Source: DASYQV01 sp036005125 (lineage in GTDB: Bacteria > Acidobacteriota > Vicinamibacteria > Vicinamibacterales > UBA2999). From it: a stretch of DNA of 13,174 nt. Positions 1 to 5,974 of this stretch are shown one piece after another. The translations under genes were made by a program, and so were the position numbers. The stretch spans positions 1-13,174 of the forward strand of contig DASYQV010000028.1 in the NCBI GenBank assembly GCA_036005125.1, written 5' to 3'. Position 1 is the first letter of the stretch. Each line of letters starts with the position of its first letter. The notes below the pieces were generated by a model, which was not told where the DNA came from, made no database searches, and saw only the letters and a program-made list of their open reading frames with translations.

Positions 1-41
1 GATTTTAAGTCCCGTGCGTCTGCCAGTTCCGCCACCCCGGC
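1..41 (-). tRNA. tRNA-Leu (anticodon UAA), 5' part, cut by window start
   Basis: Read on the minus strand from 41 down, the sequence has the acceptor arm GCCGGGG, then TG, then a leucine-type D arm (GCGGAACTGGCAGACGC). The anticodon arm follows as CGGGA, CTTAAAA and the first bases of the closing strand. The 7-nt loop with T33 puts TAA at positions 34-36, giving tRNA-Leu(UAA). The variable arm, T arm and 3' end lie outside the window. A TAGAAT box on the minus strand (69-74) sits 28 nt before the first tRNA base and could be its -10 element, but no good -35 is visible at the normal distance. The gene lies directly downstream of the broken radical SAM gene. Confidence 0.88.
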
Positions 42-71
42 CTGTGCGTCAGTGCACGGAACCTCGCGATT

Positions 72-584
72 CTACCGGACTGCTAGTGCAAAGCACCGAA
101 ATAGATTGGACAGAGCTCCGGTCGACACGCCCGCCACTCGACGCCCAACGCCGCAGACGGGCGCCGCTATCTGACTGGATGCAGACGAATCGTTTTCTGA
201 GTTCCACCCGATGGGTTTTCCGAACCCGAGGTTCGGACAGGCGGCACAGGCCGCAAACCGCTCCGCGTCGACATGCCCGCGAAGGATCTGGCGGCGCAGT
301 TCCCTCAGCGGCTCGCCCAGCCACGCTTCCGCGGGAGAGCCGAGGTCGGTGGTATAGCTCCGACAGCAGGGGTGAGCGCGACCATCCTGGCCCACGTCGA
401 ACTGGCGCCACAGAAGCGGACAGAAGCCGCGCCCCGGCAGCGTCTGCGCGGGAAGCGCCGGCAAGGTGCGTCCCGTCGCGTAGTCATTGAGCGTCAACCA
501 CGGAAACGACTTCCGGATGCGCGCGAGTTGCTCGATCAGTCGCGGGTCGCGACGATCGGTCTCCATCCCGTCGGCGCGCGTCAA
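72..584 (-). CDS. SPASM-domain C-terminal part of a radical SAM protein (separate frame; probably one gene split by a frameshift)
   Basis: This 170-residue frame begins with a TTG that overlaps the stop codon of the upstream radical SAM frame (TTGA). It carries the cysteine pattern of a SPASM domain, which binds auxiliary Fe-S clusters in peptide- and protein-modifying radical SAM enzymes: C55 in GFCPLLW, C73-C74 in HPCC, and C113/C116 in CAAC. It has no start with a clear Shine-Dalgarno of its own. Reading a little upstream of the TTG in the same frame gives HPHGTALELTRADG, which reads as a natural linker between a radical SAM barrel and SPASM. The two frames are therefore probably halves of one protein of about 500 residues separated by a one-base change. 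The last 45 residues or so, after the final cysteine pair, look unstructured. A genuine two-gene arrangement with translational coupling is the less likely alternative. Confidence 0.72.
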   Translation of the reverse strand: MTRADGMETDRRDPRLIEQLARIRKSFPWLTLNDYATGRTLPALPAQTLPGRGFCPLLWRQFDVGQDGRAHPCCRSYTTDLGSPAEAWLGEPLRELRRQILRGHVDAERFAACAACPNLGFGKPIGWNSENDSSASSQIAAPVCGVGRRVAGVSTGALSNLFRCFALAVR

Positions 585-1591
585 CTCCAGCGCCGTGCCG
601 TGAGGATGGAGAGATAGTCCAGTTCGAGACCCGCTGCAAGCGCGCCTATTGCGAACACGCCTTCGATGTTGGGCTCGAAGACGGTCATGTTGACGCCAAT
701 CTTCCGGTCCGGATGGCGCTCCGGGTGCTTCACAGCGGCCCGTAAGTTGCCGATGACCTCGTGCCAGTCGGCCCCTTCACGAATGAACTCGTACGTCTGC
801 TGGTCGGCGGCGTCAATCGAGAAGGTCAGGTAACCCGGTTGACGTACCACGTTCATATGCTGGCGCCGGTGCAGCAACGAGCCGTTCGTGATGACGTTGA
901 GGATGAACGGACGGCGACGGCAGTGACCAAGCTCGCCAATCGCACGTACGATTTCATCGAACTGTGGATTGGCCATCGGCTCGCCATAGCTCACGAGCTC
1001 GACGCTGTCGATTTCCGTGAGATGGCGCTCGAGTACCTCGCGCACCATGCTCGCGGGTACTTCCGGAAACCATTCCTCCTGCGGCTGCCCGCTGCGACGT
1101 CTGTCGCTCCAGCACATGATGCAGTGCATGTTGCAGATGTCGCCGATCTGAAAATTGATCGAGCGCGGACCAGCGGACCAGAACATCCAGTCCTCGATAT
1201 CGTGCGACCCCGAGACGCTGCAACGCTCGGCCGCAACCCAGTCGGGCCAGCTTCGCAGGTCGTCTGCGTCCGTCATCCGCCCCTCAGGACTCGTGAAAAT
1301 GTGGCGGTGGGTTGGATCCACCACGGCCCAGCCGTGAGTGGTCTCGCTCCCTTGCCCGAGGCAGGCACGCACGACGGTACGGCTCACGTTTTCGGCGCCC
1401 CGGACTTCCAGTTCGTGTGCCTGGATTCCCAGCTCCCGCAGCAGTGACACGAACGCGGCGGGCGGCTGCTCGTCGAGCGGCTGCTGCGCGAAGCACGCCA
1501 GCAGACTGCGCATCCACGCGAGCGTGCCCGGCGACTGGCCGGCGACGGCGGCGTGAACGGCTGAGGTCTCGGCAATCAGAGTGTCCGACAT
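581..1591 (-). CDS. Radical SAM domain protein with degenerate transglutaminase-like N-terminus (5' part of split gene)
   Basis: The radical SAM 4Fe-4S motif CxxxCxxC is plain (C153, C157, C160 in CNMHCIMC, counted from the ATG at 1591). It is followed by barrel elements typical of SPASM-type enzymes, including SYGEP, ITNGSLL and FSIDAA. Such enzymes reductively cleave S-adenosylmethionine to start radical chemistry, often on peptides or sugars; the substrate here is unknown. Residues about 45-115 (FVSLLRELGIQAHELEVRG, then GWAVVDPTHRHIF, then GRMTDADDL) follow the late part of a transglutaminase-like fold, but the positions expected for catalytic Cys and His are not conserved. The frame ends abruptly just after the barrel, in SILTARRWS, where the SPASM part continues in another frame. 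A GTG at 1606 is an alternative start. There is no strong Shine-Dalgarno for either, and no peptide precursor gene is evident alongside. Confidence 0.78.
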   Translation of the reverse strand: MSDTLIAETSAVHAAVAGQSPGTLAWMRSLLACFAQQPLDEQPPAAFVSLLRELGIQAHELEVRGAENVSRTVVRACLGQGSETTHGWAVVDPTHRHIFTSPEGRMTDADDLRSWPDWVAAERCSVSGSHDIEDWMFWSAGPRSINFQIGDICNMHCIMCWSDRRRSGQPQEEWFPEVPASMVREVLERHLTEIDSVELVSYGEPMANPQFDEIVRAIGELGHCRRRPFILNVITNGSLLHRRQHMNVVRQPGYLTFSIDAADQQTYEFIREGADWHEVIGNLRAAVKHPERHPDRKIGVNMTVFEPNIEGVFAIGALAAGLELDYLSILTARRWS

Positions 1592-2305
1592 GCGCGGCGG
1601 TGTCACGTATTGAGGGCCTTTCGGGAGATACGGGTCACCAGGAGAGCAAGAACGATGCGGGCCGGATCCAGCACGGATATGCGCGAATGCTCACGAAATC
1701 ACACTCCGGGGGATCGAAGAGGGACGCGCACCCGACGATGGGGCCGGAATACCGGCGCGCGGAGGCGGGACCGGGCCGCGGGGGTGGGGGCGGAGCCGCC
1801 ACGCTTACTTCGGAGCGGCCTTGGCGCGCTCTTCGGCGCCCCACGGCGTCCGGGGAACGGTCCACCCGGACCCTCGCCCGGCCGTCGACACGACGCCAGG
1901 ATCACTAAAGCCAGCCCCACGACAGGGTTGTGAGATAGCCGCGATCCATCAGACGCCCCTGAATCTCTCAATTCTGGCCGGAATTTCGCCGCCGACCCGG
2001 AGGCCACTGTGGTCAAATGACAAAAAAATGAGGACCTCAGGTGTTTTGATATGACCCTTTGGACCCTGTTTGACGATATGCTCAAGCAACCATTACAGGG
2101 TCGATTCATCGGGCTTGGTGATGAAGAGCTGAACGCCGCCACGACGCGCGGCGTGGGAACTGGCCAGTCGGACACGGTAGGCGCCTGCGCCTCTTCGCTA
2201 CGACACCCCTCATACCAGTGTCGGACCTGTCCCTGGCCAGGCCACGCTGGCGGCGCGCAAGCGCCGCCAGCGGCAGGCCGTTCGGGCGCGGCTCGCGTCT
2301 GGATT
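1592..2305. other. Long stretch without a convincing gene
   Basis: About 700 bp separate the radical SAM start from the next stop codon. Open frames exist on both strands, but none shows a plausible start plus ribosome site, conserved-looking composition or a recognisable domain. Visible structure is limited. There is a very stable hairpin at 2245-2272, a run of seven A at 2022-2028 beside the small inverted repeat TGAGG-A-CCTCA, and a palindrome CCTGGCCAGG at 2232-2241. A 33-codon minus-strand tail ending at about 2094 (residues LFITKPDESTL before the stop) looks gene-like but has a stop just upstream, so it may be a decayed gene end. The region could hold decayed genes, an RNA, or simple spacer. 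Confidence 0.5.
2245..2272. repeat. Perfect 12-bp hairpin with GCAA tetraloop (REP-like or terminator)
   Basis: CGCTGGCGGCGC at 2245-2256 is exactly complementary to GCGCCGCCAGCG at 2261-2272, leaving the four-base loop GCAA (a GNRA tetraloop on the plus strand). GGCC on each side (2240-2243 and 2276-2279) can add outer pairs. It lies 33 bp downstream of the stop of the minus-strand gene at 2306, where it could help end transcription. However, no T-run follows on that strand. It resembles a REP-type palindrome in form. Confidence 0.7.
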
Positions 2306-2665
2306 TCACGCGATACCTGGACGCGGCACCCGGTCTGCGGCCATGACGCGCTCGATCATTTCGGTGAGCTGTCGCTCCGCGATATCGAACGGGCCGCTAA
2401 CAACGGCGCCAAGCGTCATCTCGAGCGCGATGACGACGCCACCGTCCTCGTAGGGATTCACGATCCAACTGAACCCACGCAGCGCGACCTGCCGCTCGGT
2501 CGCGGCATCGGGATGCTTTGCCTTGTCGATAGCGCGCAGCATGCCAGCCAGCACTGCCGCAACATCCGCATCGGTCCACGCGCGCGGCTCCCGTGTAACG
2601 GGCGCGATGACCGTCGTCGTCGCGTGATTGTTGCCGCGCAGCCAGATCTCGGTTTGGATTCTCAT
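2306..2665 (-). CDS. Conserved-looking hypothetical protein, 119 aa
   Basis: I do not recognise a family. The ATG at 2665 is preceded by a purine-rich GGTGG about 10 bases upstream, so I prefer it to the start at 2704, which would translate a repeat remnant. The protein is soluble in appearance, with no signal peptide or membrane segment. It starts with a beta-like segment (RIQTEIWL) and a polar stretch. A helix rich in A/L follows (about 35-52), then a beta pattern around WIVNPYEDGGVVIALEMTLGAVV and a closing helix with RQLTEMIERVM. The alternation of hydrophobic strands and amphipathic helices argues for a real small alpha/beta protein. It lies 81 bp downstream of the DUF255 gene on the same strand and may share its transcript, although a repeat remnant sits between them. 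Confidence 0.66.
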   Translation of the reverse strand: MRIQTEIWLRGNNHATTTVIAPVTREPRAWTDADVAAVLAGMLRAIDKAKHPDAATERQVALRGFSWIVNPYEDGGVVIALEMTLGAVVSGPFDIAERQLTEMIERVMAADRVPRPGIA

Positions 2666-2691
2666 TGACGTTCTATCCACCCGACGCGCGT

Positions 2692-2730
2692 ACCAACCAA
2701 TCACGGGCTCCGCCGCGCATAGCGGTCCAA
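2692..2730 (-). repeat. Internally deleted remnant of the structured repeat found at 12610-13062
   Basis: Read on the minus strand, this begins with GGACCGCTATGCG (2728-2716), identical to the left end of the copy at 12908. It passes straight into GGCGGAGCCCGTGA (about 2714-2701) and then TGGTTGGT, matching the right end of that copy with one or two changes. The roughly 110 bases that separate these ends in the full copy are missing. The orientation is opposite to that of the tandem copies. It occupies the 81-bp gap between the DUF255 gene and the 119-aa gene. The two matches together leave little doubt about kinship; how the interior was lost is inference. Confidence 0.72.
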
Positions 2731-2746
2731 TTCGTCACCGGCCTTG

Positions 2747-4885
2747 TCAGCGCACAGGGCGGTCCAGCGGGCGGCCTGACGACCTCAACTGCTCGATCAA
2801 CGCGACGGGGTCGGTGACGGGCGCCTGGCAGGCGAAATCGCGGCAGACATATGCGGTCGCGCGATTGTCGCGCATCGTCATCGGGCCAATCCACGGGAGC
2901 AGCCGCGCCAGATCGGCCTGGCGGTCGGGATCGAGCGTCAGCGCCAAGGCGGTCGGCGTGTACACCTGCCTGACCGCATCCTGCAGCTCGCGCGTGTCCG
3001 TACGTCCTGTCGGCCCCACGATGATCACCTGCGGCGTGCCGGCATGATACGTCGAGAATGCCGCGAGCATCATCGGCACCGCGCGTCCGAACTCCGCCAT
3101 GCGTACCGCAAAGAGCGCGAGCGTACGATCGATGCGCCGCGCCGCGCTTTCGTTGCCGGTCAGGTGCGAGAAGGCCAGCAGGTTCAAGACGGCCACGGAA
3201 CTAGCCGCGGGCTCGGCGCCGTCATAGTCCTCCTTCAGGCGGAGGAGCACGGACGCATCGCTCCCGGTCGTACTGAACCAGCCGCCTTCGGACTCGTCCC
3301 AGAACATCTCGTCCTGCCGCCTCTGCAGCTCGAGCGCCCATTCGAGCCATCGCGGATCTGCATCCGCCTCAAACAACTCGAGCAACCCGAAGATCAAGTA
3401 GGCATAGTCCTCTGCATAACCCTCGATGGCGGCGGCTCCCCTCCGGTAACGCCGAAGCAGCACACCATCCCGCCAGATCGTCGTCCGGATGAAATCAGCG
3501 GCACGGCGTGCAGCATCGAGATACGGCGCGCTGTCGGGCAGGACGCGGGCCGCGCGTGCGAAAGCTGCGATCATCAGTCCGTTCCACGCCGTCAGCACTT
3601 TGTCGTCGAGATGCGGTCGCGGGCGTCGCGAACGGACATCTGCGAGCGTCCGGCGCGCCCGCGATAACGCGCCTTGCACGTCAGCCACGCTGCGGCCCGT
3701 GTTCCGCGCGACGTCCTCAACGGCGCGCGCCGTGTAGAGCAGGTTCTTGTGCGTGAACTCTCCCTGCGGGTCGAACGGCGCGTTGCCGTCCGGCAGAATC
3801 CCGAATCGCTGCCGGAACACGTCCGCATCGTCTCCAAGCACCTCTTGAATCTCGGCGTCGCGCCAGATGTAGAAGGCGCCTTCCATCTTGTGCGCGCCGG
3901 GATCGTCGGCCTGCTCCGGCGGGATGCTGTCGGCATCTTCGGCCGAGTAGAAGCCCCCGGCCTCGTCCGTCATGTCGCGACGCACGTAAGCAAGCGTATC
4001 GGCCGCAACCTCGGCGTAGAAGGAATCGCCAGTCAGCTGCGCCGCCTCCAGGTACGCGAGCGCAAGCTGCGCCTGGTCGTAGAGCATCTTCTCGAAGTGC
4101 GGCACGCGCCAGTCGCCGTCCACAGAGTAGCGGTGGAATCCGCCGCCGATGTGATCGCGCATCCCGCCGAGGGCCATCGCGCGCAGCGTGACGAGCGCCA
4201 TCTCCCGAGGCTCCTCCGAGCCGACACGGGCGTGCTCGCGCATCAGGAAGAGCAGTTCGCTCGGCCGCGGGAACTTCGGCGCGTCGCCAAAGCCGCCCCG
4301 GCGTCTGTCGAATGAGGCCGCCAACTGCCGAACTGACCTGTCGAGCGCGCTTGTACCGGGCACCTCGACACTCGAGGCCCGGTCGCCGACGTCTCGAAGC
4401 CGGCTCACGATGGTGGCCGCTGACTGCATCACTTTTCCGCGCTCTTCCCGCCAGACCCGGGCGATTTCTGCGAGCACTTCCGCGAACCCGGCCCTCCCCC
4501 ATCGCGACGTCGGGGGAAAGTACGTGCCTCCGTAGAACGGCTCGAGCGACGGCGTCAACCAGACACTCATGGGCCAGCCGCCGCTGCCGGTCGTCGCCTG
4601 CACAAAAGTCATGTAGACGCGGTCGACGTCCGGCCGCTCCTCGCGATCGACCTTGATTGCCACGAAGTACCGGTTGAGCACGTCCGCGATCTCCGGACTC
4701 TCGAAGCTCTCGTGCTCCATGACGTGGCACCAGTGACACGTCGAGTACCCGATGGACAGGAAAATGGGCTTGTCTTCCCGCCGCGACGTTTCGAACGCTT
4801 CTGCTCCCCACGGGAACCAGTCCACGGGGTTGTCCTTGTGCTGGAGCAGGTAGGGGCTCTGCTCGGACGCGAGGCGATTCGGCAT
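2747..4885 (-). CDS. DUF255 thioredoxin-domain protein (YyaL / spermatogenesis-associated protein 20 family)
   Basis: The 712-residue protein opens with the family signature NRLASEQSPYLLQH and DNPVDW. A thioredoxin-like domain follows with the CxxC site CHWC (C50-C53), then VDREERPDVDRVYM and GGWPMSVWLTP. The long remainder has the six-hairpin-glycosidase-like (alpha/alpha toroid) pattern, including GGFGDAPKFPRP, GGGFHRYSVDGDW, VPHFEKMLYDQAQ and KVLTAWNGLMI. It ends with the usual YVCRDFACQAPV cysteine pair near the C-terminus. Length matches the family (about 680-720). The start at 4885 is the ATG beginning MPNRL, where homology begins; longer upstream starts would overlap the divergent gene. 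The biochemical role of the family is not established; a redox function is suggested only by the CxxC. It is divergent from the 117-aa gene, with only 46 bp between starts. Confidence 0.96.
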   Translation of the reverse strand: MPNRLASEQSPYLLQHKDNPVDWFPWGAEAFETSRREDKPIFLSIGYSTCHWCHVMEHESFESPEIADVLNRYFVAIKVDREERPDVDRVYMTFVQATTGSGGWPMSVWLTPSLEPFYGGTYFPPTSRWGRAGFAEVLAEIARVWREERGKVMQSAATIVSRLRDVGDRASSVEVPGTSALDRSVRQLAASFDRRRGGFGDAPKFPRPSELLFLMREHARVGSEEPREMALVTLRAMALGGMRDHIGGGFHRYSVDGDWRVPHFEKMLYDQAQLALAYLEAAQLTGDSFYAEVAADTLAYVRRDMTDEAGGFYSAEDADSIPPEQADDPGAHKMEGAFYIWRDAEIQEVLGDDADVFRQRFGILPDGNAPFDPQGEFTHKNLLYTARAVEDVARNTGRSVADVQGALSRARRTLADVRSRRPRPHLDDKVLTAWNGLMIAAFARAARVLPDSAPYLDAARRAADFIRTTIWRDGVLLRRYRRGAAAIEGYAEDYAYLIFGLLELFEADADPRWLEWALELQRRQDEMFWDESEGGWFSTTGSDASVLLRLKEDYDGAEPAASSVAVLNLLAFSHLTGNESAARRIDRTLALFAVRMAEFGRAVPMMLAAFSTYHAGTPQVIIVGPTGRTDTRELQDAVRQVYTPTALALTLDPDRQADLARLLPWIGPMTMRDNRATAYVCRDFACQAPVTDPVALIEQLRSSGRPLDRPVR

Positions 4886-4931
4886 CCCACGATTATGTGC
4901 CCTGGGTTCGTCCCTTGCATCATCCGACCGT

Positions 4932-5285
4932 ATGAAGACGCTGCTTATCCGCGGCGACAGCGAGCCGCCGCCCGAGTTGCGCGCGATCCTGCGGGCCGGC
5001 AGCACCGCAGTGGACGAAGTCTCGACGAAGGAGTTGAGCACGTTCGTGTCACGGCAGGGCTTCGGGGTCGATCGCATCGTCGTGTGGGCCGCGCCCACCG
5101 ACCAACAGGTCCGCACGCTGGCATCAACCTACGCTGCGACCGAGTCGAGCGCAGACCCCGGGCGACTCGTGTACGTGACACCCGCTGACTGTCAGGGCGC
5201 GCCGATCGGCGTGAGTCGTGATCGATGCCTTTCCTGGCCTGAGGACAAGGACAAGGTGCGGATGTTCTTCATGACCGGCGGATGA
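4932..5285 (+). CDS. Hypothetical protein, 117 aa, divergent from DUF255 gene
   Basis: I do not recognise this protein. It starts MKTLLIRGDSEPPPELRAIL and has a Rossmann-like beta-alpha rhythm: a beta strand (KTLLIR), a helix, a strand with FGVDRIVVWAAP, a helix around QQVRTLAS, then RLVYVTP. It ends with a short DKVRMFFMTGG. One cysteine each lies in PADCQG and RDRCLSW. No signal peptide or membrane segment is visible. The pattern recalls a small receiver-like or nucleotide-binding-like domain without obvious catalytic residues. There is no clear Shine-Dalgarno before the ATG, so a leaderless or weakly translated transcript is possible. The 46-bp divergent gap must contain both promoters, which suggests co-regulation with the DUF255 gene. 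Confidence 0.72.
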   Translation: MKTLLIRGDSEPPPELRAILRAGSTAVDEVSTKELSTFVSRQGFGVDRIVVWAAPTDQQVRTLASTYAATESSADPGRLVYVTPADCQGAPIGVSRDRCLSWPEDKDKVRMFFMTGG

Positions 5286-5316
5286 CGCGTGGGTCTGAAC
5301 CGCGCGGTGTTTCGGA

Positions 5317-5330
5317 CCGAGAAAGCTCGG
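5317..5330 (+). terminator. Small hairpin downstream of the 117-aa gene (weak terminator candidate)
   Basis: CCGAG and CTCGG pair around an AAAG loop, 32 bp after the stop codon at 5285. A 10-bp palindrome, ACCGCGCGGT (5299-5308), lies between them. No T-run follows, so this would be at best an imperfect intrinsic terminator. Confidence 0.25.
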
Positions 5331-5377
5331 CACTATGAACTCTGGCGCGTCCTTTGATTACCCGCCGCGATGGAAAC

Positions 5378-5386
5378 GGAGGAAGG
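5378..5386 (+). promoter_or_regulatory. Strong Shine-Dalgarno deciding the start of the DUF6496 gene
   Basis: GGAGGAAGG ends 3 bases before the ATG at 5390; its GGAGG core is 7 bases upstream. The in-frame start at 5354 lacks such a site, so the ATG at 5390 is preferred. Confidence 0.75.
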
Positions 5387-5389
5387 ACA

Positions 5390-5836
5390 ATGCCGGAACG
5401 GGAAACCATCGAGCGCGCGCGCAGGGCCGAACGTGAAGGCAAGGCCCCATCGACGCAGGCTGGCGAGTTCGTGCGCGAGGAATTCGAACATATCCGGGAG
5501 GGAAAACACGGCGCGCGGTCGACGAAGCAGGCCGTTGCCATCGGTCTATCCAAGGCGCGCCGTGCTGGAGTGAAGCTGCCGCCGCCGAAGAAAGGCACGA
5601 CATCGGAGCGTACTCGGAAGTCGGCGGCCAGTGCCTATCGCGCCGGCCAGGGCGGCCGACGACGGAAGCCGTCGGCTCGGCGGGCGCGAGCCACGAGGCG
5701 TGCCTTGCAGCGCGAGCCACGCAAGGCCGCGTCGCGGACAGCCATTTCACGGCAGGCCCGCACGGCGCGGAGGCGCGCCAGATCGACTGCACGGAAAAGC
5801 ACCGCCGCGTCGTCACGCCGCCGACGCAGGTCATGA
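5390..5836 (+). CDS. DUF6496-like protein with histone-H1-like basic tail, 148 aa
   Basis: The first 65 residues match the small-protein pattern EREGKAPSTQAGEFVREE, then HIREGKHGARSTKQAVAIG, then LSKARRAGVKLPPP. This is what I know as the DUF6496 type, often annotated hypothetical. From about residue 66 the sequence becomes almost entirely Arg, Lys, Ala, Ser and Thr, with runs such as RRRKPSARRARATRR and a terminal SSRRRRRS. That composition resembles bacterial histone-H1-like DNA-binding tails. Nucleic-acid binding is therefore a reasonable inference, though no function is established. There is no signal peptide. The tail is low-complexity and may vary in length between relatives. The gene is monocistronic here, and its stop lies just before the large inverted repeat that separates it from the convergent M48 gene. 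Confidence 0.85.
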   Translation: MPERETIERARRAEREGKAPSTQAGEFVREEFEHIREGKHGARSTKQAVAIGLSKARRAGVKLPPPKKGTTSERTRKSAASAYRAGQGGRRRKPSARRARATRRALQREPRKAASRTAISRQARTARRRARSTARKSTAASSRRRRRS

Positions 5837-5838
5837 CA

Positions 5839-5974
5839 AGGAGGTAGGAGATAGGAGATAGATCGACACTGTCTCTCGCGCCTTCCACTTCTCTTTCGAA
5901 GCCGACCCGCAGGTATTGATGGCAATATCGATCTGACTCCTAACTCCTACCTGCTACCTCCTAGCTCCTAGATC
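5839..5974. repeat. Long imperfect inverted repeat of TAGGAG-type units between convergent genes
   Basis: The left arm (5839-5866) is built of AGGAGGTAGGAGATAGGAGA plus TAGATCGA. The right arm (5928-5974) begins TCGATCTGACTCCTAACTCC and continues TACCTGCTACCTCCTAGCTC. The first 25 or so pairs match with about three mismatches, around a loop of about 61 bases. The right arm carries extra CTCCTA units, so pairing can slip in register. The repeat fills the space between the plus-strand stop at 5836 and the minus-strand stop at 5973, and it overlaps the latter by two bases. A bidirectional transcription stop or mRNA end-protecting structure is plausible. Confidence 0.75.

Noticed and set aside
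761..1447. Plus-strand 228-codon frame opposite the radical SAM gene
   Set aside because: It is antisense to a clearly coding frame with the CxxxCxxC motif; its own sequence has no recognisable domain.
2011..2044. TGAGG-A-CCTCA beside a run of seven A as an intrinsic terminator on the minus strand
   Set aside because: The stem can hold only four or five pairs and the nearest minus-strand gene ends about 270 bp upstream.
1699..2175. Minus-strand frame with a lipobox-like LVILASC
   Set aside because: It has no credible start or signal peptide (the frame begins in unrelated sequence), and its continuation is GC-rich, Pro/Gly/Arg-biased sequence typical of a non-coding frame.
2094..2195. Minus-strand 33-codon tail ending LFITKPDESTL
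   Set aside because: It looks gene-like but an in-frame stop lies just upstream and no start fits; at most a decayed gene end.
3717..4811. Minus-strand 364-codon frame inside the DUF255 gene
   Set aside because: It overlaps a full-length recognised gene in another register and is Arg/Ala/Gly-rich without motifs.
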